Translations under genes and position numbers: made by a program
The notes under the pieces: model-generated
Told to the model about the DNA's origin: nothing
The model's input: only the letters and a program-made list of their open reading frames with translations
The model's database searches: none
Shown here: piece after piece, positions 36,572 to 46,118 of the stretch
How the letters are laid out: each line of letters opens with the position of its first letter
Position numbering within the stretch: the stretch's first letter is position 1
Assembly (NCBI RefSeq): GCF_024606225.1
Contig: NZ_JAGRPU010000004.1
Span: forward strand, 1-64,000
Direction of reading: 5' to 3'
From: Endozoicomonas sp. ISHI1
GTDB lineage: Bacteria > Pseudomonadota > Gammaproteobacteria > Pseudomonadales > Endozoicomonadaceae
Length of the DNA stretch: 64,000 nucleotides

Positions 36572-37141
36572 ATGAAGAAATTTCTTATATTCCTACTACT
36601 GTTCACTGCTTGTGGACTGAGTAAAGCGGCGCAATTTGAACTAAACCGAGACATATCAAGAGTCTCATTCGCTACGGTGAAGTTACAGTATGTTATTGAG
36701 CCAGCGACAATATCCTCTCTGACTGGCAGCATTAGTGAAGCCGGTCAGTTAACTCTGGATATTCCAATCTCTGGCATTGACACTGGAATTGGAATAAGAA
36801 ATGAACGCTTGAATAAGCTATTCTTCCAATCGGATTTATTTCCCAGCGCTAAGGTTTCAGCAGAAATTTCCAACTCATTATTAGCTTCTGACTTAGTGAT
36901 CCAACAGCTAACTGTTCCGGCTAAAGTAACTCTGTTTGGCCATACACAAGAATTGGAATTTTCAGTCAATGTGGTAAAAAGCGGAAAAGTATTGTCGGTA
37001 GCCAGCACTCAGCCTGTTATCATTCGAGCTTCAGAATTTGGTATTCCGGCTAAAAACCTGACAGAGCTGGCAAAAACCGTGGGTCAGATTCCGATTTCTG
37101 ATACTGTTCCTGTCAATTTCTCATTAATATTCACCCAATAA
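36572..37141 (+). CDS. YceI family periplasmic protein
   Basis: 189 residues. A signal peptide (residues 1-19, ending GLSKA) is followed by a YceI lipocalin-like beta-barrel: FELNRDISRVSFATVK, then DIPISGIDTGIGIRNERLNK with the conserved D-T-G-x-x-x-R-N, and FFQSDLFPSAKVSAE. YceI proteins bind polyisoprenoid or amphiphilic ligands in the periplasm. It is a standalone gene between transposon debris and the proline-rich gene. Complete at the normal length. Confidence 0.9.
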   Translation: MKKFLIFLLLFTACGLSKAAQFELNRDISRVSFATVKLQYVIEPATISSLTGSISEAGQLTLDIPISGIDTGIGIRNERLNKLFFQSDLFPSAKVSAEISNSLLASDLVIQQLTVPAKVTLFGHTQELEFSVNVVKSGKVLSVASTQPVIIRASEFGIPAKNLTELAKTVGQIPISDTVPVNFSLIFTQ

Positions 37142-37324
37142 ATATTGGTACTTTTAAAGTCAGGAGGGATCAGTTCTCTGGAATTGCTTATCAGCGGCTG
37201 ACTATCCAGTGCAGCCAAGTGCTGAAATATAGACGCTTCGTTCATCCCTGACTTGTCGAAGGATGGTTGCACGATACTTTTATAAGCCCGGTTCGAACGG
37301 TATGAGGTGTACCGCTTGACTGCG

Positions 37325-39136
37325 CTAGTTCTTTTGTTTGGCCAGATCTTGATATTTGTCGATGATTCTTTCCAGACTTTTCTTTTCTGAAGCCATAGTG
37401 TCCTGGACACTCTTGGGGACCTTGTTCATATTTATTTGGCTCATTTCGCTTAACAGGCCTTTTGCCTGGTTGTGTAAATCTTCGAGCTGATCTGCTGATA
37501 ATTTTTGATTATTTTTTCCGGTGGTGTCCTTAAGGCGCAGCTCGGCAAATTTGTCGGTGACTGGGTGAGCGGATTTTAGCCAGGGCGTACAATGATCAAG
37601 GGTGTACTGAAAGCTGTTCACCCTGGCTACTTTGAAGACACCTTCGCCATGCGTTTTTGCGGTAATGCTTTCCAGAGGCACTTTACCGAAAGGTGTGTCA
37701 TCCAGCTTCACCCTGTATTTACCTTCCGTTCTGTTCTTAAGGTCATCTAGCAATGCCGTGTAATTCTGATATTCCCGTTGGGATATAACATCCAGTTGTT
37801 GATTCAGCCATTGAGATACTTCTTTACCCGAGTTGGGTTCAAGATCCTGCAGGCTCATGGGATCAAGATGGCCATGCTCGGACAGGGGTAACATCATCTG
37901 GCTGACTGCTGCCATTCTCACATTTCTGCCAAGCTGATGTTGGTCAAAGAAACGATAAAAGCCGGTAAGGGATTCACCTTTCTGGAAAGCAATATCTTCC
38001 AGCCTGTTCCTGAGTTCTTTCTGGGTATCAGAGACACTGCTTTTGTTACTGAATATTGAAGCGCCTGGCACCTCATGCTTGAACCATTTTTTGTCGACGC
38101 TTGCTTTTTCAGAAGCCCCCGTCAGAGCCATGGCTCTCAGATATCGGGTGAAAAACTTCGGCATCTGCTCTTTCCAGGGGGTGTCCTTGCCTTGGGCGAG
38201 ACTTTTGGACATATATTTTGCCGGTGCATCCAGTGCCGCTTGTCTTTTTCTCTGACGTCTAACCGGAAGAGAAATTTCACTAATATGGCTGGTCGGTTCT
38301 GTTTCAACTTTCTCTGGTGCTGTGACAGGCGTTTTCTGCACGCTCGCAGGCTCTGTGTTTTTTGCTGTCGGAGCTACATTATTGGGCAGTGAGCTGGTGC
38401 GGACTGGTGGTTTTGGAGGTACTTTCTTAACGGTTCTTTCCGGGGGAGCTTGCTTCAGAAGTTTTGCGCCCTCTGTTACCAGACGTCGGTAAAAATGCTT
38501 CTTCAGGTTTTGTATCGCAGCGGGATCATCTGCGACTCCGGGGCTTTCCAGTTTGTTGGCTGCGTCCCTGAGGGCTTCTTGTATATCAGAGAATGCATCG
38601 TCACCCTCAACACAGGAGCTGGTTTTGAAGGTGGCAATCAGTTCCCGGTATTGCGCCTGCCTGTCTGATGCCGATGATATTTTGGCCAGGTGATGATCCA
38701 GAAGATTACTGGTTGCCTTTTGTATAGTAGCCGACTGAGGCAATGCGTTCGTTGAAGCTGTTGCAGGTTTGCTGATGGATCGACTGGCAAGCGATTTGGC
38801 TTTCGGGGGTCTTTTAGTAAGCACCTGGCTTCTGGGTCTGGTTGGAGCCTTCTGCTCAATAGCAGGTTGTTGTTGCGGCTTAAGATCGGGCGCTTTAGGG
38901 GCCGGTCTGCGAGGTCGGGACGATGTCTTGTAAATGTGTTTTGGCGTTGGAGGAATAACTCGAACGCCTCGTTCATGGATGGAATGCTTTTTAGGAGTTA
39001 CCTGATCCTCTGGAGGGAGCATCTTGTTGAAGACATTACGTAATGCCCTGACTCTGCCATCATTAGAAACCTGCTGGGTTCCCTCGGGCTGGATCCATTG
39101 CGGACCCTGACCTGAGGTTTTGTCGATTAAGCTCAT
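37325..39136 (-). CDS. Proline-rich effector candidate with SH3-ligand motifs
   Basis: 603 residues, no signal peptide or membrane helix. Residues 40-135 and 228-290 are disordered, Pro/Lys/Arg-rich. RRPAPKAP (76-83) fits a class I SH3 ligand (RxxPxxP), and PKPPVR (241-246) a class II ligand (PxxPxR). Residues 145-225 and 310-600 look alpha-helical, the latter containing FFTRYLRAMALTGASEKAS and a long charged C-terminal helix. No family recognised. Bacterial proteins with such eukaryotic motifs are often type III or IV effectors, which is inference here. Confidence 0.55.
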   Translation of the reverse strand: MSLIDKTSGQGPQWIQPEGTQQVSNDGRVRALRNVFNKMLPPEDQVTPKKHSIHERGVRVIPPTPKHIYKTSSRPRRPAPKAPDLKPQQQPAIEQKAPTRPRSQVLTKRPPKAKSLASRSISKPATASTNALPQSATIQKATSNLLDHHLAKISSASDRQAQYRELIATFKTSSCVEGDDAFSDIQEALRDAANKLESPGVADDPAAIQNLKKHFYRRLVTEGAKLLKQAPPERTVKKVPPKPPVRTSSLPNNVAPTAKNTEPASVQKTPVTAPEKVETEPTSHISEISLPVRRQRKRQAALDAPAKYMSKSLAQGKDTPWKEQMPKFFTRYLRAMALTGASEKASVDKKWFKHEVPGASIFSNKSSVSDTQKELRNRLEDIAFQKGESLTGFYRFFDQHQLGRNVRMAAVSQMMLPLSEHGHLDPMSLQDLEPNSGKEVSQWLNQQLDVISQREYQNYTALLDDLKNRTEGKYRVKLDDTPFGKVPLESITAKTHGEGVFKVARVNSFQYTLDHCTPWLKSAHPVTDKFAELRLKDTTGKNNQKLSADQLEDLHNQAKGLLSEMSQINMNKVPKSVQDTMASEKKSLERIIDKYQDLAKQKN

Positions 39137-39217
39137 ACTGTCCCTGTATGCTGTTTTTTTTACCGTCCCTTAAGAATAGTAGAACCTAATAGCTGCTCTA
39201 TTTATTATCACTTCTTA

Positions 39218-39394
39218 TTAGCTTTTGGCCGCATTTCTAATCCATTTCTTCAGTTGATTCCCGGGCAGGGCAACGGATGTGCGGTCAATTTCTTTCCCGT
39301 TTTTGAACAGAATCAGGGTTGGGATGGAGCGAATTTTGGGAACCCGGTTGGGAGTGCTGTATAAAGGGCAGACGATTTGAACAGGCTTAGACAT
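39218..39394 (-). pseudogene. C-terminal thioredoxin fragment
   Basis: A 58-residue reading from ATG 39394 contains VPKIRSIPTLILFKNGKEID then RTSVALPGNQLKKWI. This is the cis-proline to C-terminal-helix part of thioredoxin (compare IRGIPTLLLFKNGE). The CGPC active site and first half are absent, and there is no SD. It is most likely the 3' remnant of a trxA-like gene. Confidence 0.65.
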
Positions 39395-39532
39395 ATCATT
39401 TACCGGGGGAGCATGAAAAATAGTACTTGATAGGTGGGGGTGTATTGCGACTTATCAATAGTGTTTGATAATGCAATCTTTGGGTTAACCGCTAATCTGA
39501 AAGTAAGATAATTATTCTAAACAGGTTGAATC

Positions 39533-39949
39533 ATGGATGTTTCCCAAATTGCTGAGTCCGGTGTGCTGAATAACAAGAACGTGCTGGTGGCTGAAGATAA
39601 TCCCGCCAATCAGCTGGTGCTAAAAAAGTTACTCAAAAAAGTCAATATTGTGCCTGTCTTTGCAGAAAATGGTCAGGAAGCTCTCGATCAGTTCAAGAGT
39701 AATCAGGATAACTGGGATCTGATTCTGATGGACTGTGAAATGCCTGTTATGAATGGTTACTCTGCTACCGAAGCGATCCGGCAGTTTGAACAGGAGGCTG
39801 GAATTGAGAGGCATACCATCATCGGTCTTAGTGCTCACGCTATTGACGAGTTTAAAAACAAGGCTTTATCAAAAGGTATGGACGATTATCTGACCAAGCC
39901 CATTGAACGTGACGCTTTGTTTCAAACTCTGGTGGATTATCTCAGCTGA
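39533..39949 (+). CDS. Single-domain response regulator (CheY-like)
   Basis: 138 residues consisting of one receiver domain: acidic pocket Glu21-Asp22 (VAEDNPANQ), phospho-acceptor Asp67 (LILMDCEMPVMNG), Ser100 (GLSAHA) and Lys122 (LTKPI). The sequence type (AEDNPANQLVLKKLL, MPVMNGYSATEAIR) is that of receiver domains from hybrid histidine kinases. Without an output domain it may act as a phosphorelay shuttle, or be a domain broken off a kinase. No kinase gene is adjacent. It shares a bidirectional terminator with leuS. Confidence 0.88.
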   Translation: MDVSQIAESGVLNNKNVLVAEDNPANQLVLKKLLKKVNIVPVFAENGQEALDQFKSNQDNWDLILMDCEMPVMNGYSATEAIRQFEQEAGIERHTIIGLSAHAIDEFKNKALSKGMDDYLTKPIERDALFQTLVDYLS

Positions 39950-40025
39950 ATTATGCAGTCTGTTGAACTCTGGCAAAACCTGTCCAACTCATATCCTTTC
40001 TGAAAAGTCACACATCGCATATTAA

Positions 40026-40053
40026 AAAGGCCAGCAGAAATGCTGGCCTTTTT
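40026..40053. terminator. Bidirectional rho-independent terminator
   Basis: AAAGGCCAGCA / TGCTGGCCTTT with a GAAA tetraloop, flanked by A-run on the left and T-run on the right. It serves the response regulator gene (plus) and leuS (minus, stop at 40080). Confidence 0.92.
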
Positions 40054-40079
40054 GACAGTGAGCTGTGGTTAATAACCGG

Positions 40080-42677
40080 TCAGCTGGCAACAATGTTAAC
40101 CAGTTTGTCCGGTACTACAATCACCTTGCGAACGGTCTTTCCTTCGATGAACCTTGTTACGTTCTCTTGTTCAAGCGCCAGCTTTTCAATCGCCTCTTTA
40201 TCCATGCCAGCTGGAACTTCCAGTTTTGCACGAACCTTGCCGTTGACCTGAATCACCATGGTGATAGCGTCTTTTTCCAGGGCCGACTCGTCCACTGCTG
40301 GCCAGCCAGCCTGAACCACAGGCTCTGCATGACCCAGAGCATGCCAGACACTGTGCATAGCGTGAGGGGCAATAGGTGCCAGCATCAGAGTGGAGGCTTC
40401 CAGGGCTTCACGAAGAACGGCACGGCCCTGATCACTGGTGTCCCCGAACCTGGCAATTGCGTTGTTCAATTCCATGATGGCAGCAATAGCGGTGTTGAAA
40501 GTCAGACGACGTTCGCAATCATCGGAAACCTTTTTGATGGTTTCATGAGTTTTGCGACGCAGGTCTTTCTGTTCCTTGCTCAAGGATTTACTGTCCAGAG
40601 CCGGTAGATCGCCGGAAGCCAGATGTTCGGAAACCTGTTTCCAGAAACGACGCAGGAAACGGTGGGCCCCTTCAACAGCGCTTTCTGACCATTCCAGGGT
40701 CTGTTCGGGAGGAGCAGCAAACATGGTGTATAGACGAATGGTGTCAGCACCGTACTTATCGATCAGATCCTGTGGGTCAATACCGTTGTTTTTGGACTTG
40801 GACATTTTACTCATGCCCGCGTGCTCAACGGCTTCACCGGTTTTTTTCAGGGTGGCTTTGATCAATCGACCTTTGTCGTCCAGTTCAAAGTCTACATCTT
40901 TGGGTGAAATCCAGTGCTTCAAGCCTTTTTCGTCCAGTGAGTAGAAGGTATCCGCAAGAACCATGCCCTGGCACAGCAGCTTTTTGAATGGCTCGTCGCT
41001 GTCGACCAGACCCGCATCACGCAGCAGTTTGTGGAAGAAGCGGGAGTAGAGTAAGTGCATAACGGCATGTTCAATACCGCCAATGTACTGATCCACTGGC
41101 AGCCAGTAGTTGGCAGCAGCCGGGTCCAGCATTTGTTCATCCGTCTGGGGAGAGCAGTAGCGAGCGTAGTACCAGCTGGATTCCATGAAAGTATCGAACG
41201 TATCGGTTTCACGGGTTGCTATCTGGCCGTCATGGTTGGTTTTAGCCCACTCGGGATCGGCCTTGATGGGTGAATGAACACCGTCCATCTCAACATCTTC
41301 AGGCAGCAGTACCGGCAGATCTTCAAGAGGGACAGTGACTTCAGTGCCATCTTCCAGATAACGCATGGGAATTGGAGTCCCCCAGTAACGCTGACGGCTC
41401 ACACCCCAGTCACGCAGACGGTAGTTAACCTGCTTTTCACCTTTGCCTTGAGCAATCAACTGGTCGGCAATGGCATTGAATGCTTCCTGAGAAGTCAGGC
41501 CGTCAAATTCACCAGAGTTGATCAGCTTGCCTTTTTCAGTGAACGCTGCTTTGGACAAGTCACACTGTTCGCCATTTGCAGGCTCTATGACTTGCTCGAC
41601 AGGCAGCTCAAAGCGACTAGCAAATTCATAGTCGCGCTGATCATGACCGGGTACCGCCATAACAGCGCCAGTGCCGTAATCCATCAGGACGAAGTTGGCA
41701 GCCCAGACAGGTACTTCTCTGCCGGTGATCGGGTGAATAGCTCGAATACCAGTATCAACCCCCACTTTTTCCATGGTGGCCATTTCTGCTTCGGTCACAC
41801 CATGGGTCTTGCATTCTTTAATGAAAGCCGCCAGTTTCGGATTGTTTGCAGCCGCAGCTTTGGCGATGGGGTGCTCTGTGGCAACGCCGATGTAAGTGAC
41901 ACCCATCAGTGTGTCCGGGCGTGTGGTGTAGATCTGGAATTCTTCTGGTGAGCCTGCAGTCGGGTTAGCTATCTCAAAGGTCATCTGAACCCCTTCAGAG
42001 CGACCAATCCAGTTACGCTGCATGGCTTTAACCTGCTCAGGCCAGTCTTCCAGCTGATCCAGGTCTGCCAGCAGTTCATCGGCATAAGCCGTGATTTTTA
42101 CAAACCACTGGGGCAACTCTTTACGCTCAACCAGGGTGTCACAGCGCCAGCAACGGCCATCTTCTACCTGCTCGTTGGCCAGAACGGTAGCGTCGTTAGG
42201 ACACCAGTTCACAGAAGACATCTTCTTGTAGACCAGACCCTTCTCGTACAGTTGGGTGAAAAACCACTGTTCCCACTTGTAGTAGTCTGGCTTGCAGGTG
42301 GCCAGCTCACGATTCCAGTCATAACCGAAGCCAAGACGCTTCAGCTGGCCTTTCATGTAGTCAATGTTCTCATAAGTCCATGGGGCTGGAGCGGTTTTGT
42401 TTTTGATAGCGGCGTTTTCTGCCGGTAGGCCGAAGGCGTCCCAACCCATAGGTTGCAGAACATTTTTGCCCTGCATACGTTGATAGCGGGAAACCACGTC
42501 GCCAATGGTGTAGTTGCGAACGTGACCCATGTGCAGTCGACCGCTGGGGTAAGGGAACATGGACAGGCAGTAGTATTTTTCTTTGCCAGCCTCTTCAGTG
42601 ACAGCAAAGCTGTCGTTCTCTTCCCAGTAGTTCTGGGCTTCTGTCTCGATTTTATGCGGGTGGTAATGCTCTTCCAT
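40080..42677 (-). CDS. leuS: Leucyl-tRNA synthetase
   Basis: 865 residues (E. coli 860). The start is taken as ATG 42677 ([11 protein letters not shown]), aligning with E. coli MQEQYRPEEIE; the frame is open 48 bases further. Class I signatures: [20 protein letters not shown] (HIGH equivalent) and MSKSKNNG (KMSKS). The CP1 editing domain with TTRPDT and [15 protein letters not shown] is intact. It charges tRNA-Leu. The usual gammaproteobacterial order leuS-lptE-holA is broken: lptE-holA lies 21 kb to the left on the same strand. Confidence 0.98.
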   Translation of the reverse strand: MEEHYHPHKIETEAQNYWEENDSFAVTEEAGKEKYYCLSMFPYPSGRLHMGHVRNYTIGDVVSRYQRMQGKNVLQPMGWDAFGLPAENAAIKNKTAPAPWTYENIDYMKGQLKRLGFGYDWNRELATCKPDYYKWEQWFFTQLYEKGLVYKKMSSVNWCPNDATVLANEQVEDGRCWRCDTLVERKELPQWFVKITAYADELLADLDQLEDWPEQVKAMQRNWIGRSEGVQMTFEIANPTAGSPEEFQIYTTRPDTLMGVTYIGVATEHPIAKAAAANNPKLAAFIKECKTHGVTEAEMATMEKVGVDTGIRAIHPITGREVPVWAANFVLMDYGTGAVMAVPGHDQRDYEFASRFELPVEQVIEPANGEQCDLSKAAFTEKGKLINSGEFDGLTSQEAFNAIADQLIAQGKGEKQVNYRLRDWGVSRQRYWGTPIPMRYLEDGTEVTVPLEDLPVLLPEDVEMDGVHSPIKADPEWAKTNHDGQIATRETDTFDTFMESSWYYARYCSPQTDEQMLDPAAANYWLPVDQYIGGIEHAVMHLLYSRFFHKLLRDAGLVDSDEPFKKLLCQGMVLADTFYSLDEKGLKHWISPKDVDFELDDKGRLIKATLKKTGEAVEHAGMSKMSKSKNNGIDPQDLIDKYGADTIRLYTMFAAPPEQTLEWSESAVEGAHRFLRRFWKQVSEHLASGDLPALDSKSLSKEQKDLRRKTHETIKKVSDDCERRLTFNTAIAAIMELNNAIARFGDTSDQGRAVLREALEASTLMLAPIAPHAMHSVWHALGHAEPVVQAGWPAVDESALEKDAITMVIQVNGKVRAKLEVPAGMDKEAIEKLALEQENVTRFIEGKTVRKVIVVPDKLVNIVAS

Positions 42678-43373
42678 CATGGCTCTTTGCGAGAATCTGG
42701 ATTTAAAGGGTTTCGTGCCCTGCATTTAAAAATTTGTACAAATGTGCAAATTCGCAGAGTGGAGGGAAACGCTAGTGCTTAGTTTAACCCCCGAAGCATA
42801 CATGAGTGAGGGCAATGGGGGTAGCGTTTGTCTCTTCCAATATGAAATTTCAGCAGAAACAGAAGGTGCACCTACACTTTCTGAGCGTCGAGCTCGCGCT
42901 GAATGGCCAACAATAAGGCTCTGCAGTAGAAATAACGCCAAATTTATGGACCGCGCCGGAGATGCAGGCTCCCGGGATTTTTTGTTATAGGGTTTGTACA
43001 ACAGAGCACAACAAGGCTGACAGGACGACAAAGTATAAGTTTGGTGATGTACTGAATGCAATGGATGAAGTGGGTGTGCTGGACGTGGCTAATTTGTTCC
43101 AGTTTTGTATATTCAGTGAATGACCAGTAATAAACCAAGTGCCAGAATGCTCTTGATATACTTCCTCCAACACAATTGACGCACTGATGGATTCATGATT
43201 GAAAGACAAAGATACTTAATTCTGAACCATTGCACTCGCTAAAAACGAGAAATCGTTCAACTCTATCTAATGGTGCGGCTGAAAGAACTTCTGATATAAA
43301 AGTATAAAAAAGCAGGGTTAAAATTGCGGTTTTGTCTATATGCACGGGCTATAGCTCTTTTAAATATTTGAAA
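42678..43373. other. About 700 bases upstream of leuS without a convincing gene
   Basis: The leuS promoter must be near 42680-42760 (AT-rich, with palindrome ATTTGTACAAAT near 42731). An 82-codon frame from 42742 and minus-strand frames to 43209 show no family resemblance or SD. Plus-strand reading near 43030-43120 (KFGDVLNAMDEVGVLDVANL) looks like a gene end, possibly debris. Confidence 0.45.
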
Positions 43374-43540
43374 CTAGCAGCCTGTCGGACTTAAGCGTCC
43401 GTAGCGAGGATTGCAAGAAATTGAGGATAAAAATTTCTGCTTCTGAGGAGAATAGCGAGCTATTTGACGAAGAAGCAGGAATTTTTAGACCAATTTATTG
43501 CAACCGCAGTAGGACAGCCTTAAGTCCGACAGGCTGCTAG
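43374..43540. repeat. 167-bp long-palindrome MITE-like element
   Basis: The left end CTAGCAGCCTGTCGGACTTA (43374-43393) is an exact inverted copy of the right end (43521-43540). Inner arms also pair imperfectly almost to the centre (ATTTCTGCTTCT versus AGAAGCAGGAAT; GAATAGCGAGCTAT at the middle). It encodes nothing. It looks like a non-autonomous DNA element that could fold into one long hairpin as RNA. No clear target-site duplication. Confidence 0.85.
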
Positions 43541-43729
43541 CATATTTAATTGATGTGTACTTGCCATATAACCCAATTATAGGGGCTGCTCCGCAGGTGC
43601 TGCCCCCTCCCATCTGGAAATTTTTGTAAGGTAGCCTTGCTGAATGGTTAGCAATGATAACCAATTATGGAACAGATTTCATAAACAGATATCTCATATT
43701 TAAATCATTTTTTTTAGGAGATATCAACT

Positions 43730-44671
43730 ATGTTGCCAAGTCAAAAGCCCGTAGTATCTAAATTGCAAGCTCAATTTTGCTTAGCACCTAAATTAGAGCT
43801 TGATAAAGAGCTCGATTTACCTGCCACTAAAAAATGTAAGGCTGGTGATAGTAGTGAATTGAAAGGATGGGCACTAAAAAAAAGAAAAATAGAATCAAAG
43901 TCTTTAAATAAACCGTCTGACATTGATGAAATAAAAGAACTTAAAGCATTGGTTTCGAAGATGGGTGGCGCATTAGGGGGTGGTATAACACTTTCTGATG
44001 AAGTGAAAATAAAGGATAAGGAGAAAATGATTTCTCTATTCAACTTGATGCATGCATGTTTAGAAAAATATGAGTTGAATGAAGTGCCAGATAAATACCC
44101 CGATTTAATAAATATAAAAGAGGCAATAGAAGATACAACAGGTTTATTTAAAAGTGTGTGTGATGGATTTGTAAGAATTTCTTGTTTAAGGAGTTGTGTT
44201 AATATCGATCAAGTGTTTTTAGCTAAATTGCATGACTATTTGGGTGATGATACTTGCTTGGAAGTTTATGCTGGTAATGGTTGGCTTGCCTCAGAACTTA
44301 AACTAAGGGGGTGCAATATTGTTGCTACGGATAATTTCTCCAGGTTTGATAAAGAAAGAAGTAGATATTCTCCATTTTTAAGAAATGTCGAAAAAGTAAA
44401 CGCTTCCGATGCCGTTGCTGATTTTATTGGTAAATTACAAAATAAAGAAAGAGGAGCTATATTAGTGTGTTTTCCCGAAGGTGATTTAAATGAATTAAAG
44501 TTGGTTTTTAAAGCACCAGTACAAAATCCTGATATTAGAATAATTGCTATAGGAGCTAATGCTGCAATGTGCTGTATGCCTGAAAGTTTATCTAACAGCG
44601 ATATAACAGAAACAATAGCCTATACCCCATCCATGAATGGAGAACGTGTTATAGAATACCGGTCCACCTAA
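43730..44671 (+). CDS. AT-rich methyltransferase-like protein with NLS-like basic clusters
   Basis: 313 residues, AGGAG nine bases before ATG 43730. Residues 176-187 (CLEVYAGNGWLA) and 195-202 (CNIVATDN) give Rossmann motif I and the motif II acid (Asp201), and ILVCFPEGD (244-252) fits motif IV. The first 60 residues are basic, with KKCK (34-37) and KKRK (50-53) spaced like a bipartite nuclear localisation signal. Codon use is strongly AT-rich compared with flanking genes, suggesting transfer. No exact family recognised. A nucleus-targeted methyltransferase is a hypothesis only. Confidence 0.6.
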   Translation: MLPSQKPVVSKLQAQFCLAPKLELDKELDLPATKKCKAGDSSELKGWALKKRKIESKSLNKPSDIDEIKELKALVSKMGGALGGGITLSDEVKIKDKEKMISLFNLMHACLEKYELNEVPDKYPDLINIKEAIEDTTGLFKSVCDGFVRISCLRSCVNIDQVFLAKLHDYLGDDTCLEVYAGNGWLASELKLRGCNIVATDNFSRFDKERSRYSPFLRNVEKVNASDAVADFIGKLQNKERGAILVCFPEGDLNELKLVFKAPVQNPDIRIIAIGANAAMCCMPESLSNSDITETIAYTPSMNGERVIEYRST

Positions 44672-44760
44672 GGCTTCAGCCGCGAGCCGACAGGCACGTC
44701 GGGCGGAGCGGCGAAGCCCCAAGAAGCCCCAACGAACCGGAAGCATTCGTTTGATCGTGG

Positions 44761-45126
44761 TTATTGGCGGGTAAGCAAGGCTTGGAGCATTTCTTTGACT
44801 TCACTAAATTCAGAGCTTTGCTGGTCAATTTTCTGTTCGAGGCAGTCAAACCGCTCTTTAACCTCATGTTTGAATTGGCTATGTTCTTTTTCTTGCAGGT
44901 CAAAGCGCTCTTGAACCTCATGTTTGAATTGGCTATGTTCTTTTTCTTGCAGGTCAAACCGCTCTTTAACCTCATGTTTGAATAGACTGTGTTCTTTTTC
45001 TTGTTGGTCAAACCTTTGGTGCATTTCACCACGGGTTTGACCCAGACCATCAACTACGTCAGTCAAAGTGTTGCGAATATGATCAATCTCTGTTGGCTGA
45101 GGTCTTGCTTTGGAGCTCACTGGCAT
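44761..45126 (-). CDS. Coiled-coil protein with 18-residue repeats
   Basis: 121 residues from ATG 45126 (GGAG only two bases upstream; a GTG six bases downstream has better spacing). After a short N-terminal part (EIDHIRNTLTDVVDGLGQTR) come three near-identical 18-residue units of the type ERFDLQEKEHSQFKHEVK, then a leucine-rich end (EVKEMLQALLTRQ). All of it should form a long coiled coil. The repeat is 54 bp at DNA level (44843-45004), so the length can change in frame. Function unknown. Confidence 0.6.
   Translation of the reverse strand: MPVSSKARPQPTEIDHIRNTLTDVVDGLGQTRGEMHQRFDQQEKEHSLFKHEVKERFDLQEKEHSQFKHEVQERFDLQEKEHSQFKHEVKERFDCLEQKIDQQSSEFSEVKEMLQALLTRQ
44843..45004. repeat. 54-bp tandem repeat, three copies
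   Basis: Three consecutive copies (about 44843, 44897, 44951) within the coiled-coil gene, differing by a few bases. The period is a multiple of three, so gain or loss of a unit keeps the frame. Confidence 0.85.
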
Positions 45127-45450
45127 AACTCCAATCAATGTGAGTGAATAGCACAGAGTAGCAGAGATTAACGCTAAGACACTTTCTTTGTGCGCTCCAC
45201 CGTCAACTCCGCTCTGCAATGACCTTCTTCTACCGTTTTGAAATGTCCCGTTTTCAGCTTGGGATTGGCCATAAAGACCAGATCTAAAGTCACAAGTGCC
45301 GTGATTGCATGGTAACAGAGGGTATCCGTGGTAATATGACCTTGTTCGTGAAAATCGTCTTGTTAAAAAGGATATTGTGCAAAACTTCGATTCATGGGTG
45401 AGAATGAGTCTCTTGTTTTTCCCTTTTGAAGTAGATTTTGCATCAGACAT

Positions 45451-46050
45451 ATGAGCACCCGTACTCCACCAAAAAGAGGCGCCAGCAAGGCCGCTTCGAA
45501 AAAGAAATCCAGTCAACAGTCAAAGCTGCCAGGCTGGATCTGGCTGGTCACCGGTTTTGCGGCTGGCTTTTTTGTGGCTTTCCTGATCAATCTGACACCG
45601 GCTCCTGTTTCCGTTAATGCGCCTGCCAAGTCTGTTGAAGCGGCTCAGCCCGATAAGAAAAGTCCGGAACCGGTCTTTGATTTTTATACCGTGCTGCCCG
45701 AACAGGAAGTCATTCTGCCTGAACCTGTTGAGCGGCAGTCGCCGCCGACAGTAGCGGCCAGTGAAAAAACTGGTTCAAAATCCGTGTCTGAAGCGCAAAC
45801 AACCACAAAGCCCGGTGTAAAGTATTTGTTACAGGCAGGTTCATTCCGAAGTGCCAAAGATGCCGAACGCCTCAAGGCTCAGTTGCTGTTGGCAGGCCAG
45901 GAACCCAGAGTCGTCAAGGTGACCGTGGGGGCAGGGGAGTCATGGCACAGGGTTCAGCTGGGGCCTTTTGAAACATCAGAAAGTATTGATCAGGCAAAGC
46001 AGGTGCTGGCTGATTTCAAAATTGATGGTCTGTTGCTGAGAATGAAATAG
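45451..46050 (+). CDS. SPOR-domain cell-division protein, FtsN-like
   Basis: 199 residues. Cytoplasmic basic N-terminus (RTPPKRGASKAASKKK), one membrane helix (residues 29-47, GWIWLVTGFAAGFFVAFLI), a Pro-rich linker, and a SPOR domain (123-199, YLLQAGSFRSAKDAERLKAQ, VQLGPFETSESIDQA). SPOR domains bind denuded septal peptidoglycan. In many gammaproteobacteria an FtsN-like SPOR gene precedes hslVU. The same holds here except that an oligopeptidase gene lies between. FtsN proper or a DedD-like paralogue cannot be separated from this. Confidence 0.88.
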   Translation: MSTRTPPKRGASKAASKKKSSQQSKLPGWIWLVTGFAAGFFVAFLINLTPAPVSVNAPAKSVEAAQPDKKSPEPVFDFYTVLPEQEVILPEPVERQSPPTVAASEKTGSKSVSEAQTTTKPGVKYLLQAGSFRSAKDAERLKAQLLLAGQEPRVVKVTVGAGESWHRVQLGPFETSESIDQAKQVLADFKIDGLLLRMK

Positions 46051-46118
46051 CTGGATTCACTTTTTATTCTTGAATGATACAGTGCCTTGAGCGAAGAAAA
46101 ATCAATCAGGTGGTAAGT

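Noticed and set aside
42742..42990. Possible 82-residue gene upstream of leuS
   Set aside because: No SD, no recognisable domain, and it overlaps the leuS promoter region.
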